A stretch of 64,000 nt of DNA, taken from an uncultured Parabacteroides sp. (GTDB lineage: Bacteria > Bacteroidota > Bacteroidia > Bacteroidales > Tannerellaceae). The notes below the pieces were generated by a model. That model was not told where the DNA came from, searched no databases, and saw nothing but the letters and a program-made list of their open reading frames with translations. Both the position numbers and the translations under genes were made by a program. The first letter of the stretch is position 1. Every line of letters starts with the position of its first letter. Of the stretch, positions 38,513 through 48,684 are shown in pieces. The DNA is taken from contig CASFNG010000004.1 of NCBI GenBank assembly GCA_949296075.1, forward strand, positions 124,001-188,000, given 5' to 3'.

Positions 38513-38806
38513 ATGGGAATTATTATTAAACCGATAGTAACAGAGAAGCAAACGGCGATCACGGAGAAATTCCCGAATCGCTATGGTTTTCGTGTCTCTC
38601 CTGATGCCAACAAGCTGGAGATCAAAAAGGCTGTAGAGGATATGTACGGGGTTAAGGTTGTTAGTGTCAACACCATGAACTACTCCGGGAAGCGTAAGAG
38701 CCGTTACACGAAATCCGGTATCATCAACGGTAAGCAATCTGCGTTTAAGAAGGCGATCGTGACATTGAAGGAAGGGGAAACAATTGATTTCTTTAGTAAT
38801 ATCTAA
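38513..38806 (+). CDS. rplW: 50S ribosomal protein L23
   Basis: 97 residues from the ATG before [12 protein letters not shown]; an in-frame upstream start at 38474 would overlap rplD and is rejected. It lies at the tunnel exit and is the docking site for trigger factor and SRP. Confidence 0.96.
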   Translation: MGIIIKPIVTEKQTAITEKFPNRYGFRVSPDANKLEIKKAVEDMYGVKVVSVNTMNYSGKRKSRYTKSGIINGKQSAFKKAIVTLKEGETIDFFSNI

Positions 38807-38814
38807 AAAAAGAA

Positions 38815-39639
38815 ATGGGAATACGTAAATTAAAGCCCACGACACCGGGGCAGAGACACAAGGTTATTGGTGCATTTGATAAAATCACTGCAAGTACACC
38901 AGAGAAGTCTCTTGTAGTTGGTAAGAGAGCTACGGGTGGCCGTAACAACACGGGTAAGATGACGATGCGCTACATCGGTGGCGGCCACAAGCGTAAGTAC
39001 AGAATTATCGATTTCAAGAGAAATAAAGATGGCATTCCTGCGACAGTGAAGTCGATCGAGTATGATCCTAACCGTTCATCTCGTATCGCGCTGTTGTATT
39101 ACGCGGATGGAGCGAAGAGCTATATCATCGCTCCCAATGGCTTGGAAGTTGGCCAGACAGTGGTTTCAGGTAGCGATGCCGCTCCTGAGGTAGGTAATAC
39201 TTTACCGATGGTAAATATTCCCGTTGGTACTATTATTCACAATATCGAGCTTCGTCCCGGGCAAGGTGCCAAGATGGTACGGTCCGCGGGCGCTTTCGCT
39301 CAGCTGACTTCAAAGGAAGGCGCTTACGCTATCATTAAGATGCCTTCTGGAGAAACCAGAAAGATTCTTGCTGCTTGTAAGGCTACAATTGGCGCAGTCG
39401 GCAATTCGGATCATGGTCTTGAGAAATCAGGTAAAGCCGGTCGCTCTAGATGGTTAGGTCGTCGTCCTCACAACCGTGGTGTTGTAATGAACCCGGTTGA
39501 TCACCCGATGGGTGGTGGTGAAGGACGCGCTTCCGGAGGTCATCCTAGATCACGCAAGGGCTTATATGCTAAGGGCTTGAAGACAAGAGCTCCTAAGAAG
39601 CATTCTTCAAAGTATATAATTGAAAGAAGAAAGAAATAA
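38815..39639 (+). CDS. rplB: 50S ribosomal protein L2
   Basis: 274 residues, with the peptidyl-transferase-associated C-terminal stretch [14 protein letters not shown]. The N-terminal [14 protein letters not shown] and [15 protein letters not shown] are typical. Its spacing to rplW is 8 bp. Confidence 0.98.
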   Translation: MGIRKLKPTTPGQRHKVIGAFDKITASTPEKSLVVGKRATGGRNNTGKMTMRYIGGGHKRKYRIIDFKRNKDGIPATVKSIEYDPNRSSRIALLYYADGAKSYIIAPNGLEVGQTVVSGSDAAPEVGNTLPMVNIPVGTIIHNIELRPGQGAKMVRSAGAFAQLTSKEGAYAIIKMPSGETRKILAACKATIGAVGNSDHGLEKSGKAGRSRWLGRRPHNRGVVMNPVDHPMGGGEGRASGGHPRSRKGLYAKGLKTRAPKKHSSKYIIERRKK

Positions 39640-39659
39640 TCTGATTAATTAAGTAAACT

Positions 39660-39929
39660 ATGAGTCGTTCGCTAAAAAAAGGCCCGTATATTAATGTAAA
39701 GCTCGAGAAGAAGGTCCTGGCCATGAATGAGTCAGGCAAGAAAGCTGTCGTTAAGACATGGGCAAGAGCTTCAATGATTTCGCCTGATTTCGTGGGCCAT
39801 ACTATTGCAGTTCATAATGGAAATAAATTTATTCCTGTTTTCGTGACCGAGAATATGGTGGGGCATAAGTTGGGTGAGTTCTCCCCGACACGCACTTTCC
39901 GCGGTCATGCCGGTAACAAGAAGAAATAA
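39660..39929 (+). CDS. rpsS: 30S ribosomal protein S19
   Basis: 89 residues, with [12 protein letters not shown] at the start and [20 protein letters not shown] toward the end. It binds S13 at the head of the 30S subunit. Confidence 0.98.
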   Translation: MSRSLKKGPYINVKLEKKVLAMNESGKKAVVKTWARASMISPDFVGHTIAVHNGNKFIPVFVTENMVGHKLGEFSPTRTFRGHAGNKKK

Positions 39930-39976
39930 CCCGGCGAAACAGGTCAGGAATCTGAAAATAAAAAGAATCGAATAAA

Positions 39977-40387
39977 ATGGGTGCTAGAAAAAGAATATCA
40001 GCTGAAGCAAGAAAGGAAGCCCAAAAGACCATGTACTTCGCGAAGTTGAATAATGTCCCCACTTCCCCTCGCAAGATGCGCTTGGTGGCGGATATGATTC
40101 GCGGCATGGAAGTGTTCCGTGCGCTTGGTGTTTTGAAGTTCTCGAATAAGGAAGCTGCAGCAAGAGTTGAGAAATTGCTTCGTTCCGCGATTGCGAACTG
40201 GGAGCAGAAGAATGAACGTAAGGCAGAGGCAGGAGAGTTGTGCGTGTCTTCAATCAGCGTGGATTGCGCTACCACATTGAAGAGAATGCGCCCGGCTCCC
40301 CAGGGAAGAGGTTACAGGATTCGCAAGCGCTCGAACCACGTGACCCTGTTTGTTGATACACTTAGTAAAAACGATAGTCAAAATTAA
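39977..40387 (+). CDS. rplV: 50S ribosomal protein L22
   Basis: 136 residues. The tunnel beta-hairpin lies near [19 protein letters not shown], and the core pattern is [15 protein letters not shown]. It follows rpsS by 47 bp. Confidence 0.97.
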   Translation: MGARKRISAEARKEAQKTMYFAKLNNVPTSPRKMRLVADMIRGMEVFRALGVLKFSNKEAAARVEKLLRSAIANWEQKNERKAEAGELCVSSISVDCATTLKRMRPAPQGRGYRIRKRSNHVTLFVDTLSKNDSQN

Positions 40388-40394
40388 TTTGTAG

Positions 40395-41129
40395 ATGGGA
40401 CAAAAGGTTAATCCGATTAGTAATCGTTTGGGAATCATCCGTGGTTGGGATTCCAATTGGTATGGCGGTAAGAACTACGGGGACACTTTGCTGGAAGATA
40501 GCAAGATCCGTAAGTATTTGAATGCCCGTCTCGCAAAGGCTAGTGTATCTCGCATCGTTATTGAGCGCACGCTTAAGTTGATCACGATTACGGTTTGCAC
40601 GTCACGTCCGGGAATCATCATCGGCAAAGGTGGACAGGAGGTTGACAAGTTGAAGGAGGAGTTGAAGAAGATCACCGACAAGGAGGTGCAGATCAACATC
40701 TTCGAGGTGAAGAGACCTGAGTTGGACGCCGTTATCGTGGCTAACAATATCGCTCGTCAGCTTGAGGGAAAGATCGCGTACCGTCGCGCTGTCAAGATGG
40801 CTATCGCCTCTACCATGAGAATGGGAGCCGAGGGTATCAAGATCCAGATCTCCGGCCGCTTGAATGGCGCCGAGATGGCTCGTTCGGAAATGTATAAGGA
40901 AGGTCGTACTCCGCTGCACACGCTGCGGGCTGACATCGATTACGCTTTGGCCGAGGCCTTGACGAAGGTCGGCTTGTTAGGTGTCAAGGTCTGGATCTGC
41001 CGTGGCGAGGTCTATGGCAAGCGAGATCTCGCTCCCGCTTTCACCTCCTCCAAGGAGACAGGTCGAAGAAGCGATAACGTAGGTGGCGGTAGAGAGAAGA
41101 ACTTCAAGAGAAAAAGAGCTAATCGTTAA
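40395..41129 (+). CDS. rpsC: 30S ribosomal protein S3
   Basis: 244 residues, with the KH motif [20 protein letters not shown] (about 74-93) and the C-terminal [14 protein letters not shown]. It forms the mRNA-entry site with S4 and S5. A basic C-terminal tail is present. Confidence 0.98.
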   Translation: MGQKVNPISNRLGIIRGWDSNWYGGKNYGDTLLEDSKIRKYLNARLAKASVSRIVIERTLKLITITVCTSRPGIIIGKGGQEVDKLKEELKKITDKEVQINIFEVKRPELDAVIVANNIARQLEGKIAYRRAVKMAIASTMRMGAEGIKIQISGRLNGAEMARSEMYKEGRTPLHTLRADIDYALAEALTKVGLLGVKVWICRGEVYGKRDLAPAFTSSKETGRRSDNVGGGREKNFKRKRANR

Positions 41130-41149
41130 ACGTTAGAATTTAAGTAGAG

Positions 41150-41584
41150 ATGTTACAACCGAAGAAAACCAAGTTCAGAAGACAGCAGAAAGGCCGCATG
41201 AAGGGTATGGCTCAGCGCGGCAACCAGCTGGCTTTCGGTTCGTTTGGAATAAAGTCATTAGAGAATAAGTGGATTACCGGTCGTCAGATCGAGGCCGCCC
41301 GTATCGCCGTCACGCGTTATATGCAACGCCAGGGCCAGGTTTGGGTTCGCATCTTCCCGGATAAGCCAATCACGAAGAAGCCCGCCGAGGTACGTATGGG
41401 TAAGGGAAAAGGTAATCCCGAGGGCTTCGTGGCTCCTGTTACCCCCGGCCGTATGATTTTCGAGGTCGAGGGTGTTCCCTTTGATATCGCCAAGGAGGCA
41501 TTGCGCCTGGCCGCGCAGAAACTCCCGGTTACGACTAAGTTTGTCGTGAGACGTGATTATGACATGCAAAATCAAAATGCGTAA
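41150..41584 (+). CDS. rplP: 50S ribosomal protein L16
   Basis: 144 residues, beginning [15 protein letters not shown], with RVFPDKP-like [18 protein letters not shown] near residue 65. It contacts the A-site finger region of 23S rRNA. Confidence 0.98.
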   Translation: MLQPKKTKFRRQQKGRMKGMAQRGNQLAFGSFGIKSLENKWITGRQIEAARIAVTRYMQRQGQVWVRIFPDKPITKKPAEVRMGKGKGNPEGFVAPVTPGRMIFEVEGVPFDIAKEALRLAAQKLPVTTKFVVRRDYDMQNQNA

Positions 41585-41589
41585 TTGTT

Positions 41590-41787
41590 ATGAAAATTGC
41601 AGAAATTAGAGAACTGAGCACGAAAGAGTTGTTAGAGCGAGTAGATGCCGAGACAGCGGCCTATGAGCAGAAGCGGATCAACCATAGTATTTCTCCTGTG
41701 GATAATCCTTCTCAAATCAAGCAACAACGCAGATTGATCGCACGCATGAAGACGGAGTTGCGCCAAAGAGAACTTAATAACAAATAA
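41590..41787 (+). CDS. rpmC: 50S ribosomal protein L29
   Basis: 65 residues, a two-helix protein starting MKIAEIRELSTKELLERV. Located at the tunnel exit. It is followed by rpsQ after 9 bp. Confidence 0.96.
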   Translation: MKIAEIRELSTKELLERVDAETAAYEQKRINHSISPVDNPSQIKQQRRLIARMKTELRQRELNNK

Positions 41788-41796
41788 TTGAGCCTG

Positions 41797-42054
41797 ATGG
41801 AAACTAGAAATTTAAGAAAAGAAAGAACGGGCGTGGTAACCAGCAACAAGATGGAGAAAAGCATCACGGTTGCTGTTAAATGGAAGGAGAAACACCCCAT
41901 TTACGGAAAGTTCGTCAACAAGACGAAGAAATATCATGCTCATGACGAAAATAACGAGTGCAACATTGGCGATACCGTAAGAATTATGGAGACTCGCCCG
42001 TTGAGCAAGACAAAAAGATGGAGATTAGTTCAAATAATCGAAAGAGCTAAGTAA
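41797..42054 (+). CDS. rpsQ: 30S ribosomal protein S17
   Basis: 85 residues from the ATG before [13 protein letters not shown]. The RNA-binding pattern [16 protein letters not shown] and the C-terminal [14 protein letters not shown] are typical. An in-frame TTG at 41788 is not preferred. Confidence 0.97.
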   Translation: METRNLRKERTGVVTSNKMEKSITVAVKWKEKHPIYGKFVNKTKKYHAHDENNECNIGDTVRIMETRPLSKTKRWRLVQIIERAK

Positions 42055-42055
42055 G

Positions 42056-42421
42056 ATGATACAGCAAGAATCAAGATTAGTAGTAGCAGATAACAGTGGC
42101 GCTAAAGAGGCGTTGTGTATCCGCGTCCTGGGCGGTACGAGAAAACGTTACGCCACCGTGGGAGATGTGATCGTGGTAGCGATCAAGAGCGTGATCCCTT
42201 CCAGCGATGTCAAGAAGGGGGCGGTCTCTAAGGCTGTCATTGTTCGTACAAAGAAAGAGATCCGTCGTCCGGATGGCTCTTATATCCGTTTCGACGATAA
42301 CGCATGCGTATTGCTGAACGCCGGCGGTGATATCCGTGGTAGCCGTATCTTTGGTCCGGTCGCCAGAGAACTTCGCGCGACAAACATGAAGATTGTATCA
42401 CTTGCACCTGAAGTGCTTTAA
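42056..42421 (+). CDS. rplN: 50S ribosomal protein L14
   Basis: 121 residues, [20 protein letters not shown] at the start and [13 protein letters not shown] near the end, the L14 signature. Only one base separates it from rpsQ. Confidence 0.98.
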   Translation: MIQQESRLVVADNSGAKEALCIRVLGGTRKRYATVGDVIVVAIKSVIPSSDVKKGAVSKAVIVRTKKEIRRPDGSYIRFDDNACVLLNAGGDIRGSRIFGPVARELRATNMKIVSLAPEVL

Positions 42422-42432
42422 TCTCGTAGATG

Positions 42433-42753
42433 ATGAGTAAATTACATATTAAGAAAGGCGACATCGTTTTCGTTAACGCTGGTGAGGACAAGGGCAAGAC
42501 CGGCCGTGTCTTGCGGGTGCTCGTGAAGGAAAGCCGTGCGATTGTCGAGGGCATTAATGTGGTGTCGAAGCATACCAAGCCCAATGCGAAGAATCCTCAG
42601 GGAGGAATCGAGAAAAAGGAAGCTCCCATTCATATCTCTAACCTTAACGTGGTTGACCCGAAGTCCGGTAAGCCAACGCGTATCGGCCGGAGACTGAATG
42701 AGAAGGGGGCGTTAGTGCGTTATTCTAAAAAATCAGGGGAGGAAATTAAGTGA
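42433..42753 (+). CDS. rplX: 50S ribosomal protein L24
   Basis: 106 residues, with a KOW motif [20 protein letters not shown]. The second of two adjacent ATG codons is used ([10 protein letters not shown]); the first, at 42430, is equally in frame. Its stop overlaps the rplE start. Confidence 0.96.
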   Translation: MSKLHIKKGDIVFVNAGEDKGKTGRVLRVLVKESRAIVEGINVVSKHTKPNAKNPQGGIEKKEAPIHISNLNVVDPKSGKPTRIGRRLNEKGALVRYSKKSGEEIK

Positions 42754-43313
42754 TGAGCAATACCGCCAGTCTTAAAAAGGAATATCAAGACAGAATCGTC
42801 CCTGCTTTGACGAAGGAGTTTGGCTACAAGTCCGTGATGCAGGTGCCTGTTTTGAAGAAAATCGTGATCAACCAAGGCTTAGGCATGGCCACGGCAGACA
42901 AGAAGATCATCGATGTCGCTATCAGTGAATTGACTGCGATCACGGGCCAGAAGGCAGTAGCCACCGTGTCGAAGAAGGATATCTCGAATTTCAAGTTGCG
43001 TAAGAAGATGCCGATCGGCGTCATGGTCACTTTGCGCCGTGAGCAGATGTATGAGTTCCTCGAGCGCCTCGTCCGTATCGCCCTTCCCCGTATCCGCGAC
43101 TTCAAGGGTATCGAGGGCAAGCTTGACGGAAGAGGTAATTATACGCTCGGGATCCAGGAGCAGATCATTTTCCCGGAAATAAATATCGATAATATTACCA
43201 AGATATTGGGAATGAATATTACCTTTGTGACCTCTGCGCAAACAGATGAGGAAGGTTACGCTCTTTTGAGAGAATTTGGGTTGCCTTTTAAAAACGAAAA
43301 AAAGACTAAGTAG
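42753..43313 (+). CDS. rplE: 50S ribosomal protein L5
   Basis: 186 residues, starting [13 protein letters not shown] at the TGATG overlap with rplX. Signature [13 protein letters not shown] and [13 protein letters not shown]. It binds 5S rRNA and contacts P-site tRNA. Confidence 0.97.
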   Translation: MSNTASLKKEYQDRIVPALTKEFGYKSVMQVPVLKKIVINQGLGMATADKKIIDVAISELTAITGQKAVATVSKKDISNFKLRKKMPIGVMVTLRREQMYEFLERLVRIALPRIRDFKGIEGKLDGRGNYTLGIQEQIIFPEINIDNITKILGMNITFVTSAQTDEEGYALLREFGLPFKNEKKTK

Positions 43314-43315
43314 TT

Positions 43316-43585
43316 ATGGCTAAGGAATCAATGAAAGCCCGCGAGGTTAAGAGAGCGAAGCTCGTAGCGAAGTACGCCGCCAAGAGAGCCCAGCTTAAGG
43401 CGGAAGGGAACTATGAGGCTTTGCAAGCTCTGCCTAAGAATGCTTCTCCTGTGCGCCTGCACAATCGTTGCAAGATCACAGGACGTCCGAAAGGCTATAT
43501 TCGCCAGTTCGGAATTTCTCGTATCCAATTTCGTGAGATGGCATCGAATGGTTTGATCCCGGGTGTTAAGAAAGCAAGTTGGTAA
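43316..43585 (+). CDS. rpsN: 30S ribosomal protein S14, zinc-free type
   Basis: 89 residues. The long form without the CxxC...CxxC zinc ribbon (a single Cys, in [10 protein letters not shown]). The core [13 protein letters not shown] and [12 protein letters not shown] is intact. Together with the zinc-free L36 of this cluster it indicates zinc-independent copies. Confidence 0.97.
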   Translation: MAKESMKAREVKRAKLVAKYAAKRAQLKAEGNYEALQALPKNASPVRLHNRCKITGRPKGYIRQFGISRIQFREMASNGLIPGVKKASW

Positions 43586-43601
43586 GCGATTTAGTTTAAA
43601 T

Positions 43602-43624
43602 ATTGTCCGGGTGGCCGGATCAAT
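43602..43624 (+). promoter_or_regulatory. Bulged hairpin before rpsH, candidate S8 site
   Basis: ATTG-t-CCGG-gtgg-CCGG-at-CAAT: two 4-bp helices separated by an asymmetric bulge, alone in the 55-bp rpsN-rpsH gap, 17 bp before the rpsH start. S8 regulates the spc operon in E. coli by binding a bulged helix, so this is a plausible control element. It is not a proven one. Confidence 0.35.
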
Positions 43625-43640
43625 TTAATTAATTATTTAT

Positions 43641-44036
43641 ATGACAGATCCTATTGCAGATTATTTGACAAGATTGCGCAACGCGATCAATGCTAAGCAC
43701 AGAGTAGTAGAAGTGCCGGCGTCAAATTTAAAGAAAGAGATCACGAAGATCCTTTTCGACAAGGGCTACATCCTTAATTTTAAGTTTGTAGACGATGGTC
43801 CTCAAGGTACGATAAAGATCGCCTTGAAGTATGACCTGGTAAATAAGGTAAATGCGATCAAGAAACTGGAGAGAGTTTCTACGCCCGGTTTACGTAAGTA
43901 CACTGGTTACAAGGAAATGCCGAGAGTGCTGAATGGCTTGGGTATTGCTGTTCTTTCTACTTCCAAGGGCGTGATGACAGATAAAGAGGCCCGTGAATTG
44001 AAGATCGGGGGCGAGGTATTGTGTTACGTTTATTAA
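43641..44036 (+). CDS. rpsH: 30S ribosomal protein S8
   Basis: 131 residues, MTDPIADYLTRLRNAINAKH at the start and GIAVLSTSKGVMTDKEAR near the end. A primary 16S-binding protein and likely operon regulator. Confidence 0.98.
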   Translation: MTDPIADYLTRLRNAINAKHRVVEVPASNLKKEITKILFDKGYILNFKFVDDGPQGTIKIALKYDLVNKVNAIKKLERVSTPGLRKYTGYKEMPRVLNGLGIAVLSTSKGVMTDKEARELKIGGEVLCYVY

Positions 44037-44052
44037 TTAGGAGGAAAGAAGA

Positions 44053-44604
44053 ATGTCAAGAATAGGAAAATTGCCAATTCATGTGCCGGCTGGTGTTACG
44101 GTTACAATCAAGGATAATGTAGTGACGGTCAAGGGCCCGAAAGGTGAGCTGACGCAAGCCGTGAATCCTGATATTAACGTTTCCATGGAGGATGGGGTGA
44201 TCCATCTGACGAGACCGACCGATGACAAGAATCATCGTGCGTTACATGGCCTGTACCGTGCCTTGATCCACAACATGGTTGTAGGATGCTCGGAGGGATA
44301 CAAGAAAGAGCTTGAGCTCGTTGGTGTGGGTTACCGTGTCTCTAATACAGGGCAGTTGCTGGATCTCTCTTTGGGTTACACTCATAATATCTATATGCAG
44401 TTGCCTAAGGAGGTGAAGGTAGAGACGAAGTCCGAGAGAAATAAGAACCCCCTTATCATCCTTGAATCGGCTGACAAGCAGTTACTGGGACAAATTTGCG
44501 CTAAGATCCGCTCATTCCGTATGCCGGAGCCTTACAAAGGCAAGGGTATCAAGTTCGTGGGTGAGGAGATCCGCAGGAAGTCTGGTAAGTCAGCAGGTAA
44601 GTAA
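44053..44604 (+). CDS. rplF: 50S ribosomal protein L6
   Basis: 183 residues, MSRIGKLPIHVPAGVTV at the start, and the C-terminal signature PEPYKGKGIKFVGEEIRRK. Two repeated alpha/beta domains bind near the sarcin-ricin loop. Confidence 0.98.
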   Translation: MSRIGKLPIHVPAGVTVTIKDNVVTVKGPKGELTQAVNPDINVSMEDGVIHLTRPTDDKNHRALHGLYRALIHNMVVGCSEGYKKELELVGVGYRVSNTGQLLDLSLGYTHNIYMQLPKEVKVETKSERNKNPLIILESADKQLLGQICAKIRSFRMPEPYKGKGIKFVGEEIRRKSGKSAGK

Positions 44605-44625
44605 TTTACGTAAACTGGAATTATC

Positions 44626-44970
44626 ATGACAACGAAGATAGAAAGAAGATTAAAGATAAAAGCCGGAATCCGCGGTAAGATCTCTGGTACCGCCGAGCGT
44701 CCGCGCTTGAGTGTGTTCAGAAGCAATAAGCAAATTTACGCACAGGTGATAGATGATACTACGGGGAAGACTTTAGCCGCGGCCTCATCTTTGAAATTGG
44801 GTATTAAGGCTCCGAAAAAGGAGATTGCCGCTAAGGTGGGAGAGATCATCGCCAAGAACGCTCAGGAAGCTGGTGTTCAAGCCGTGGTTTTCGATCGTAA
44901 CGGTTACTTGTATCACGGGAGAATTAAAGAATTAGCGGATGCTGCGCGTAACGGCGGCCTTAAATTTTAA
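44626..44970 (+). CDS. rplR: 50S ribosomal protein L18
   Basis: 114 residues, with [19 protein letters not shown] and the C-terminal [20 protein letters not shown]. It binds 5S rRNA. It ends at the rpsE start region. Confidence 0.97.
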   Translation: MTTKIERRLKIKAGIRGKISGTAERPRLSVFRSNKQIYAQVIDDTTGKTLAAASSLKLGIKAPKKEIAAKVGEIIAKNAQEAGVQAVVFDRNGYLYHGRIKELADAARNGGLKF

Positions 44971-44975
44971 TGAAG

Positions 44976-45488
44976 ATGGCAAATAATAGAGTTAAATCGA
45001 CCAACGACTTAGAGTTGAAGGACAGACTGGTTGCAATCAACCGTGTAACGAAAGTTACGAAAGGTGGACGTACGTTCAGTTTCGCCGCGATCGTCGTGGT
45101 AGGTAACGAGGACGGAATCGTTGGCTGGGGTCTGGGCAAGGCCGGTGAGGTGACGACCGCTATCGCTAAAGGCGTGGAGGCCGCTAAGAAGAATCTGATC
45201 AAGGTCCCGGTGCATAAGGGTACTATCCCTCATGAGCAAGTAGCTAAATTCGGTGGAGCTGAGGTGTTGATCCGTCCGGCCTCTCATGGTACGGGTGTTA
45301 AGGCCGGTGGTGCCATGCGTGCGGTGCTTGAGAGCGTGGGGATCACGGATGTCTTGGCTAAATCAAAGGGTTCCTCTAATCCTCACAACTTGGTAAAGGC
45401 GACTATCGCCGCTCTGGGAGAATTGAGAAGCCCGTTTGAAGTAGCTCAAAATAGGGGCGTGTCTGTAGAAAAAGTTTTTAAAGGTTAA
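44976..45488 (+). CDS. rpsE: 30S ribosomal protein S5
   Basis: 170 residues from the second Met ([10 protein letters not shown]); an ATG at 44970 overlapping the rplR stop would add MK. The dsRNA-binding part [20 protein letters not shown] and the C-terminal domain [18 protein letters not shown] are standard. Confidence 0.97.
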   Translation: MANNRVKSTNDLELKDRLVAINRVTKVTKGGRTFSFAAIVVVGNEDGIVGWGLGKAGEVTTAIAKGVEAAKKNLIKVPVHKGTIPHEQVAKFGGAEVLIRPASHGTGVKAGGAMRAVLESVGITDVLAKSKGSSNPHNLVKATIAALGELRSPFEVAQNRGVSVEKVFKG

Positions 45489-45505
45489 TTAGGGAGGAAT
45501 AATTT

Positions 45506-45682
45506 ATGGCGACTATTAAGGTAAAGCAAGTTAAGAGTAGAATTAAATGCCCGAAAGACCAAAAGAGAACCCTTGACGCACTTGGTCTGAGAAAGATTAA
45601 TCAAGTGGTGGAGCATGAGGCAAACCCGGCTATCTTGGGTATGGTTGAGAAAGTGAAACATTTGGTTTCTGTAGAAAAGTAA
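45506..45682 (+). CDS. rpmD: 50S ribosomal protein L30
   Basis: 58 residues, read directly from the DNA: MATIKVKQVKSRIKCPKDQ at the start, with the family pattern TLDALGLRKINQVVEHE and GMVEKVKHLVSVEK at the end. It lies between rpsE and rplO, its usual place. Confidence 0.96.
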   Translation: MATIKVKQVKSRIKCPKDQKRTLDALGLRKINQVVEHEANPAILGMVEKVKHLVSVEK

Positions 45683-45710
45683 TATAGATCGAAAAATAAT
45701 TGCATACGAT

Positions 45711-46157
45711 ATGGATTTATCTAATTTAAAACCGGCGGCAGGATCTACCAAGGCTAGAAAGAGAGTCGGGCGTGGTCCGGGTTCGGGATTAGGCGGAACT
45801 TCGACGAGAGGTCACAAAGGAGCTAAGTCAAGATCAGGTTATAAGAATAAGATTGGTTTTGAAGGAGGCCAGATGCCTATCCAAAGACGTTTGCCTAAAT
45901 TTGGTTTCAAGAACATTAACCGGGTTGAGTATAAGGCTATTAATATTGAAACTTTGCAACAATTGGCCGAGGCTAAGCAATTGACGAAGATCGGTCTTAA
46001 TGAGTTGAAGGAGGCTGGCTTTATATCCTCTTCCCAATTGGTTAAGATTCTTGGCAACGGTAGCTTAACTCTTAAGTTGGAGGTTGAGGCTCACGCTTTT
46101 TCCAAGAGCGCAGAGTCGGCTATCCAAGCCGTAGGTGGAACCGTTGTTAAACTCTAA
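45711..46157 (+). CDS. rplO: 50S ribosomal protein L15
   Basis: 148 residues, MDLSNLKPAAGSTKARKRVG at the start, with the Gly/Arg-rich extension RGPGSGLGGTSTRGHKGAKS. It is followed by secY after 3 bp. Confidence 0.98.
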   Translation: MDLSNLKPAAGSTKARKRVGRGPGSGLGGTSTRGHKGAKSRSGYKNKIGFEGGQMPIQRRLPKFGFKNINRVEYKAINIETLQQLAEAKQLTKIGLNELKEAGFISSSQLVKILGNGSLTLKLEVEAHAFSKSAESAIQAVGGTVVKL

Positions 46158-46160
46158 GTC

Positions 46161-47501
46161 ATGAGAGCTGTTGAGACAATAAAGAATATCTGGAAGATTG
46201 AGGATCTGAGAAATCGGATCCTCACCACTCTTTTATTGGTGGCTATCTACCGTTTTGGTACGTATGTAGTTCTCCCAGGTATCGATCCTAAGGCTTTGAC
46301 GGCTTTGCAAGAGCAGACCAGAGGCGGCTTGCTTGCCCTTTTGGATATGTTCTCCGGTGGAGCCTTTTCTAACGCTTCTATTTTTGCGTTAGGAATCATG
46401 CCTTATATATCTGCGTCTATCGTGATGCAGTTGATGGCCATCGCGGTTCCTTCTTTCCAGAAATTGCAGAGAGAGGGAGAGAGCGGTCGCCGTAAGATCA
46501 ACCAGTGGACTCGCTACTTGACAGTGGCGATCTTGTTGTTCCAAGGGCCTACTTATCTGGTGAACTTGAGCGTTCAACTGAAGTCTGCCGGTGCGGCGTT
46601 GCCTGGTGGCTTATGGTTCACGATCTCTTCTACGATAATCTTGGCCGCCGGTAGTATGTTTATCTTATGGCTGGGTGAGAGAATTACGGATAAAGGTGTT
46701 GGAAACGGTATCTCGTTTATAATCTTAGTCGGTATCATCGCCCGTCTGCCGCATTCTTTGTTCCAGGAATTCATCTCCCGGACGAGTGAGAAAACCGGAG
46801 GTCTGGTTATGTTCTTGTTTGAGATGTTGTTCTTGCTGTTAGTTATTGCCGGAGCTATTTTGTTGGTGCAAGGGACTCGCAAGGTGCCTGTGCAGTATGC
46901 CAAGCGGATTATCGGGAATAAGCAATACGGTGGCGCTCGCCAGTATATACCATTGAAGGTTAATGCGGCGAATGTGATGCCTATCATTTTTGCGCAAGCG
47001 ATCATGTTTATCCCGATTTCTATCGTAGGATTTTCCAGTACAGGCGAGCAAAGTGGTTTTTGGGCCGCGTTCATGGACAATACCGGTTTTTGGTATAATT
47101 TCGTGTTTGCGCTATTGATTATCTTGTTTACTTATTTTTATACCGCGATCACGATCAACCCGACCCAGATGTCTGACGATCTGAAGAGGAACAATGGCTT
47201 TATACCCGGAGTTAAGCCGGGCAAGAATACCAAGGATTATTTGGATACTATCATGGACCGTATCACTTTGCCAGGCGCTTTCTTCTTGGCGATCGTGGCT
47301 ATCTTGCCAGCTTTCGCCCGAATCGCCGGCGTAAGTATGGAATTCTCCCAATTCTTTGGTGGAACATCTTTGTTGATCTTGGTTGGTGTGGTGTTGGATA
47401 CATTACAGCAAGTCGAGAGCCATTTGCTGATGCGTCATTATGACGGATTGTTGAAGTCCGGAAGAATCAAGGGCCGTTCGGGCTCTGTTGCCGCTTACTG
47501 A
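46161..47501 (+). CDS. secY: Protein translocase subunit SecY
   Basis: A 446-residue central channel of the Sec translocon with ten TM helices. The plug/TM2 region is near FSGGAFSNASIFALGIMPYI, and MPIIFAQAIM marks TM7. The C-terminal cytoplasmic end (LLKSGRIKGRSGSV) is typical. Its presence in the spc block places membrane insertion capacity under ribosome control. Confidence 0.97.
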   Translation: MRAVETIKNIWKIEDLRNRILTTLLLVAIYRFGTYVVLPGIDPKALTALQEQTRGGLLALLDMFSGGAFSNASIFALGIMPYISASIVMQLMAIAVPSFQKLQREGESGRRKINQWTRYLTVAILLFQGPTYLVNLSVQLKSAGAALPGGLWFTISSTIILAAGSMFILWLGERITDKGVGNGISFIILVGIIARLPHSLFQEFISRTSEKTGGLVMFLFEMLFLLLVIAGAILLVQGTRKVPVQYAKRIIGNKQYGGARQYIPLKVNAANVMPIIFAQAIMFIPISIVGFSSTGEQSGFWAAFMDNTGFWYNFVFALLIILFTYFYTAITINPTQMSDDLKRNNGFIPGVKPGKNTKDYLDTIMDRITLPGAFFLAIVAILPAFARIAGVSMEFSQFFGGTSLLILVGVVLDTLQQVESHLLMRHYDGLLKSGRIKGRSGSVAAY

Positions 47502-47505
47502 TAGA

Positions 47506-48291
47506 ATGATCTATTTAAAGACAGATGAAGAGATCGAGTTGATGTACCAAGCTAATCAGCTGGTAGGTAAGACTCTTGGCGAGATTGCCAAGCATATCGC
47601 TCCGGGTGTTTCTACCCTTCAACTTGATAAGGTTGCGGAGGAGTTCATTAGAGATAATGGCGCTGTCCCCGCATTCTTGGGGTATGGAGGTTTCCCGAAT
47701 TCAATCTGCGCTTCCGTTAATGAGCAGGTTGTCCATGGGATACCCTCTTCTGAGAAGATCCTGAAAGAGGGAGATGTTATCTCTGTGGATTGCGGTACCA
47801 TATTGAATGGGTTCGTGGGTGATTCCGCCTATACCTTTTGTGTGGGTGATGTAGACCCTGCCGTGAAAAGACTCTTGAAGGTGACAAAGGATTCTCTTTA
47901 TTTGGGAATCCAGCACGCCTTGGAAGGGCATCGGTTAGGCGATATAAGCAATGCGGTCCAGACCTATTGTGAGCAGCAGGGATATTCTGTGGTTCGCGAG
48001 TTGGTGGGACACGGCATCGGGAAGAAGATGCATGAGGAGCCAGAGGTGCCTAACTATGGACGGAGAGGATGTGGGCCCTTACTTCGTAGTGGAATGTGCA
48101 TTTGCATAGAACCTATGATAAATATGGGTAGCAAGAATGTCGCGTTTGAGAAGGATGGCTGGACGGTCCGGACCAAGGATCGGAAACCTTCCGCCCATTT
48201 CGAGCATTGCATCGCTATACGTCCGGATGGCCCCCGTATCTTGTCTTCATTCGAGTTTTTGGAAGAGGTTCTAGGTGAAAACGCAATTTAA
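47506..48291 (+). CDS. map: Methionine aminopeptidase, type I
   Basis: A 261-residue enzyme that removes the initiator Met. Metal ligands are seen in SVDCG, GDSAYTF, GHGIGKKMHEEPEVPNYG and ISIEP-like ICIEPMI, ending near HFEHCIAI. The start is the ATG at 47506, 4 bp after the secY stop; an in-frame CTG-type extension is not needed. It sits between secY and infA, a common Bacteroidota order. Confidence 0.96.
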   Translation: MIYLKTDEEIELMYQANQLVGKTLGEIAKHIAPGVSTLQLDKVAEEFIRDNGAVPAFLGYGGFPNSICASVNEQVVHGIPSSEKILKEGDVISVDCGTILNGFVGDSAYTFCVGDVDPAVKRLLKVTKDSLYLGIQHALEGHRLGDISNAVQTYCEQQGYSVVRELVGHGIGKKMHEEPEVPNYGRRGCGPLLRSGMCICIEPMINMGSKNVAFEKDGWTVRTKDRKPSAHFEHCIAIRPDGPRILSSFEFLEEVLGENAI

Positions 48292-48300
48292 TTAATTTAT

Positions 48301-48519
48301 ATGGCTAAACAAGCAGCAATAGAGAAAGATGGTGTGATTGTCGAGGCATTGTCAAACGCGATGTTTCGGGTAGAATTGGAGAATGGACATGAGATCACTG
48401 CTCATATCTCAGGAAAGATGAGAATGCACTATATCAAGATCCTTCCGGGAGATAAAGTGAGGGTAGAGATGTCCCCATATGATCTATCAAAAGGTAGAAT
48501 CGCTTTTAGATACAAATAA
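48301..48519 (+). CDS. infA: Translation initiation factor IF-1
   Basis: 72 residues, an OB fold: [35 protein letters not shown] and [15 protein letters not shown]. It binds the 30S A site. Confidence 0.98.
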   Translation: MAKQAAIEKDGVIVEALSNAMFRVELENGHEITAHISGKMRMHYIKILPGDKVRVEMSPYDLSKGRIAFRYK

Positions 48520-48532
48520 AATTAAACACGAT

Positions 48533-48649
48533 ATGAAAGTAAGAGCATCTTTGAAGAAGCGTACGCCCGAGTGCAAGATAGTAAGAAGGAAAGGGCGCTT
48601 ATATGTGATTAACAAGAAAAACCCTAAGTACAAACAACGTCAGGGATAA
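48533..48649 (+). CDS. rpmJ: 50S ribosomal protein L36, zinc-free type
   Basis: 38 residues, read directly from the [23 protein letters not shown] at the start and YKQRQG at the end. Of the usual zinc ligands (three Cys and one His) only C14 remains, so this is a zinc-independent form. Confidence 0.95.
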   Translation: MKVRASLKKRTPECKIVRRKGRLYVINKKNPKYKQRQG

Positions 48650-48654
48650 TTTAT

Positions 48655-48662
48655 TATTTTTG
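48655..48662 (+). promoter_or_regulatory. Possible internal promoter before rpsM
   Basis: TATTTTTG, an exact -7 match in the 35-bp rpmJ-rpsM gap. No good -33 element is seen, so it may be fortuitous. Confidence 0.3.
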
Positions 48663-48684
48663 CAAAGTAATATAAGAAATTAAT

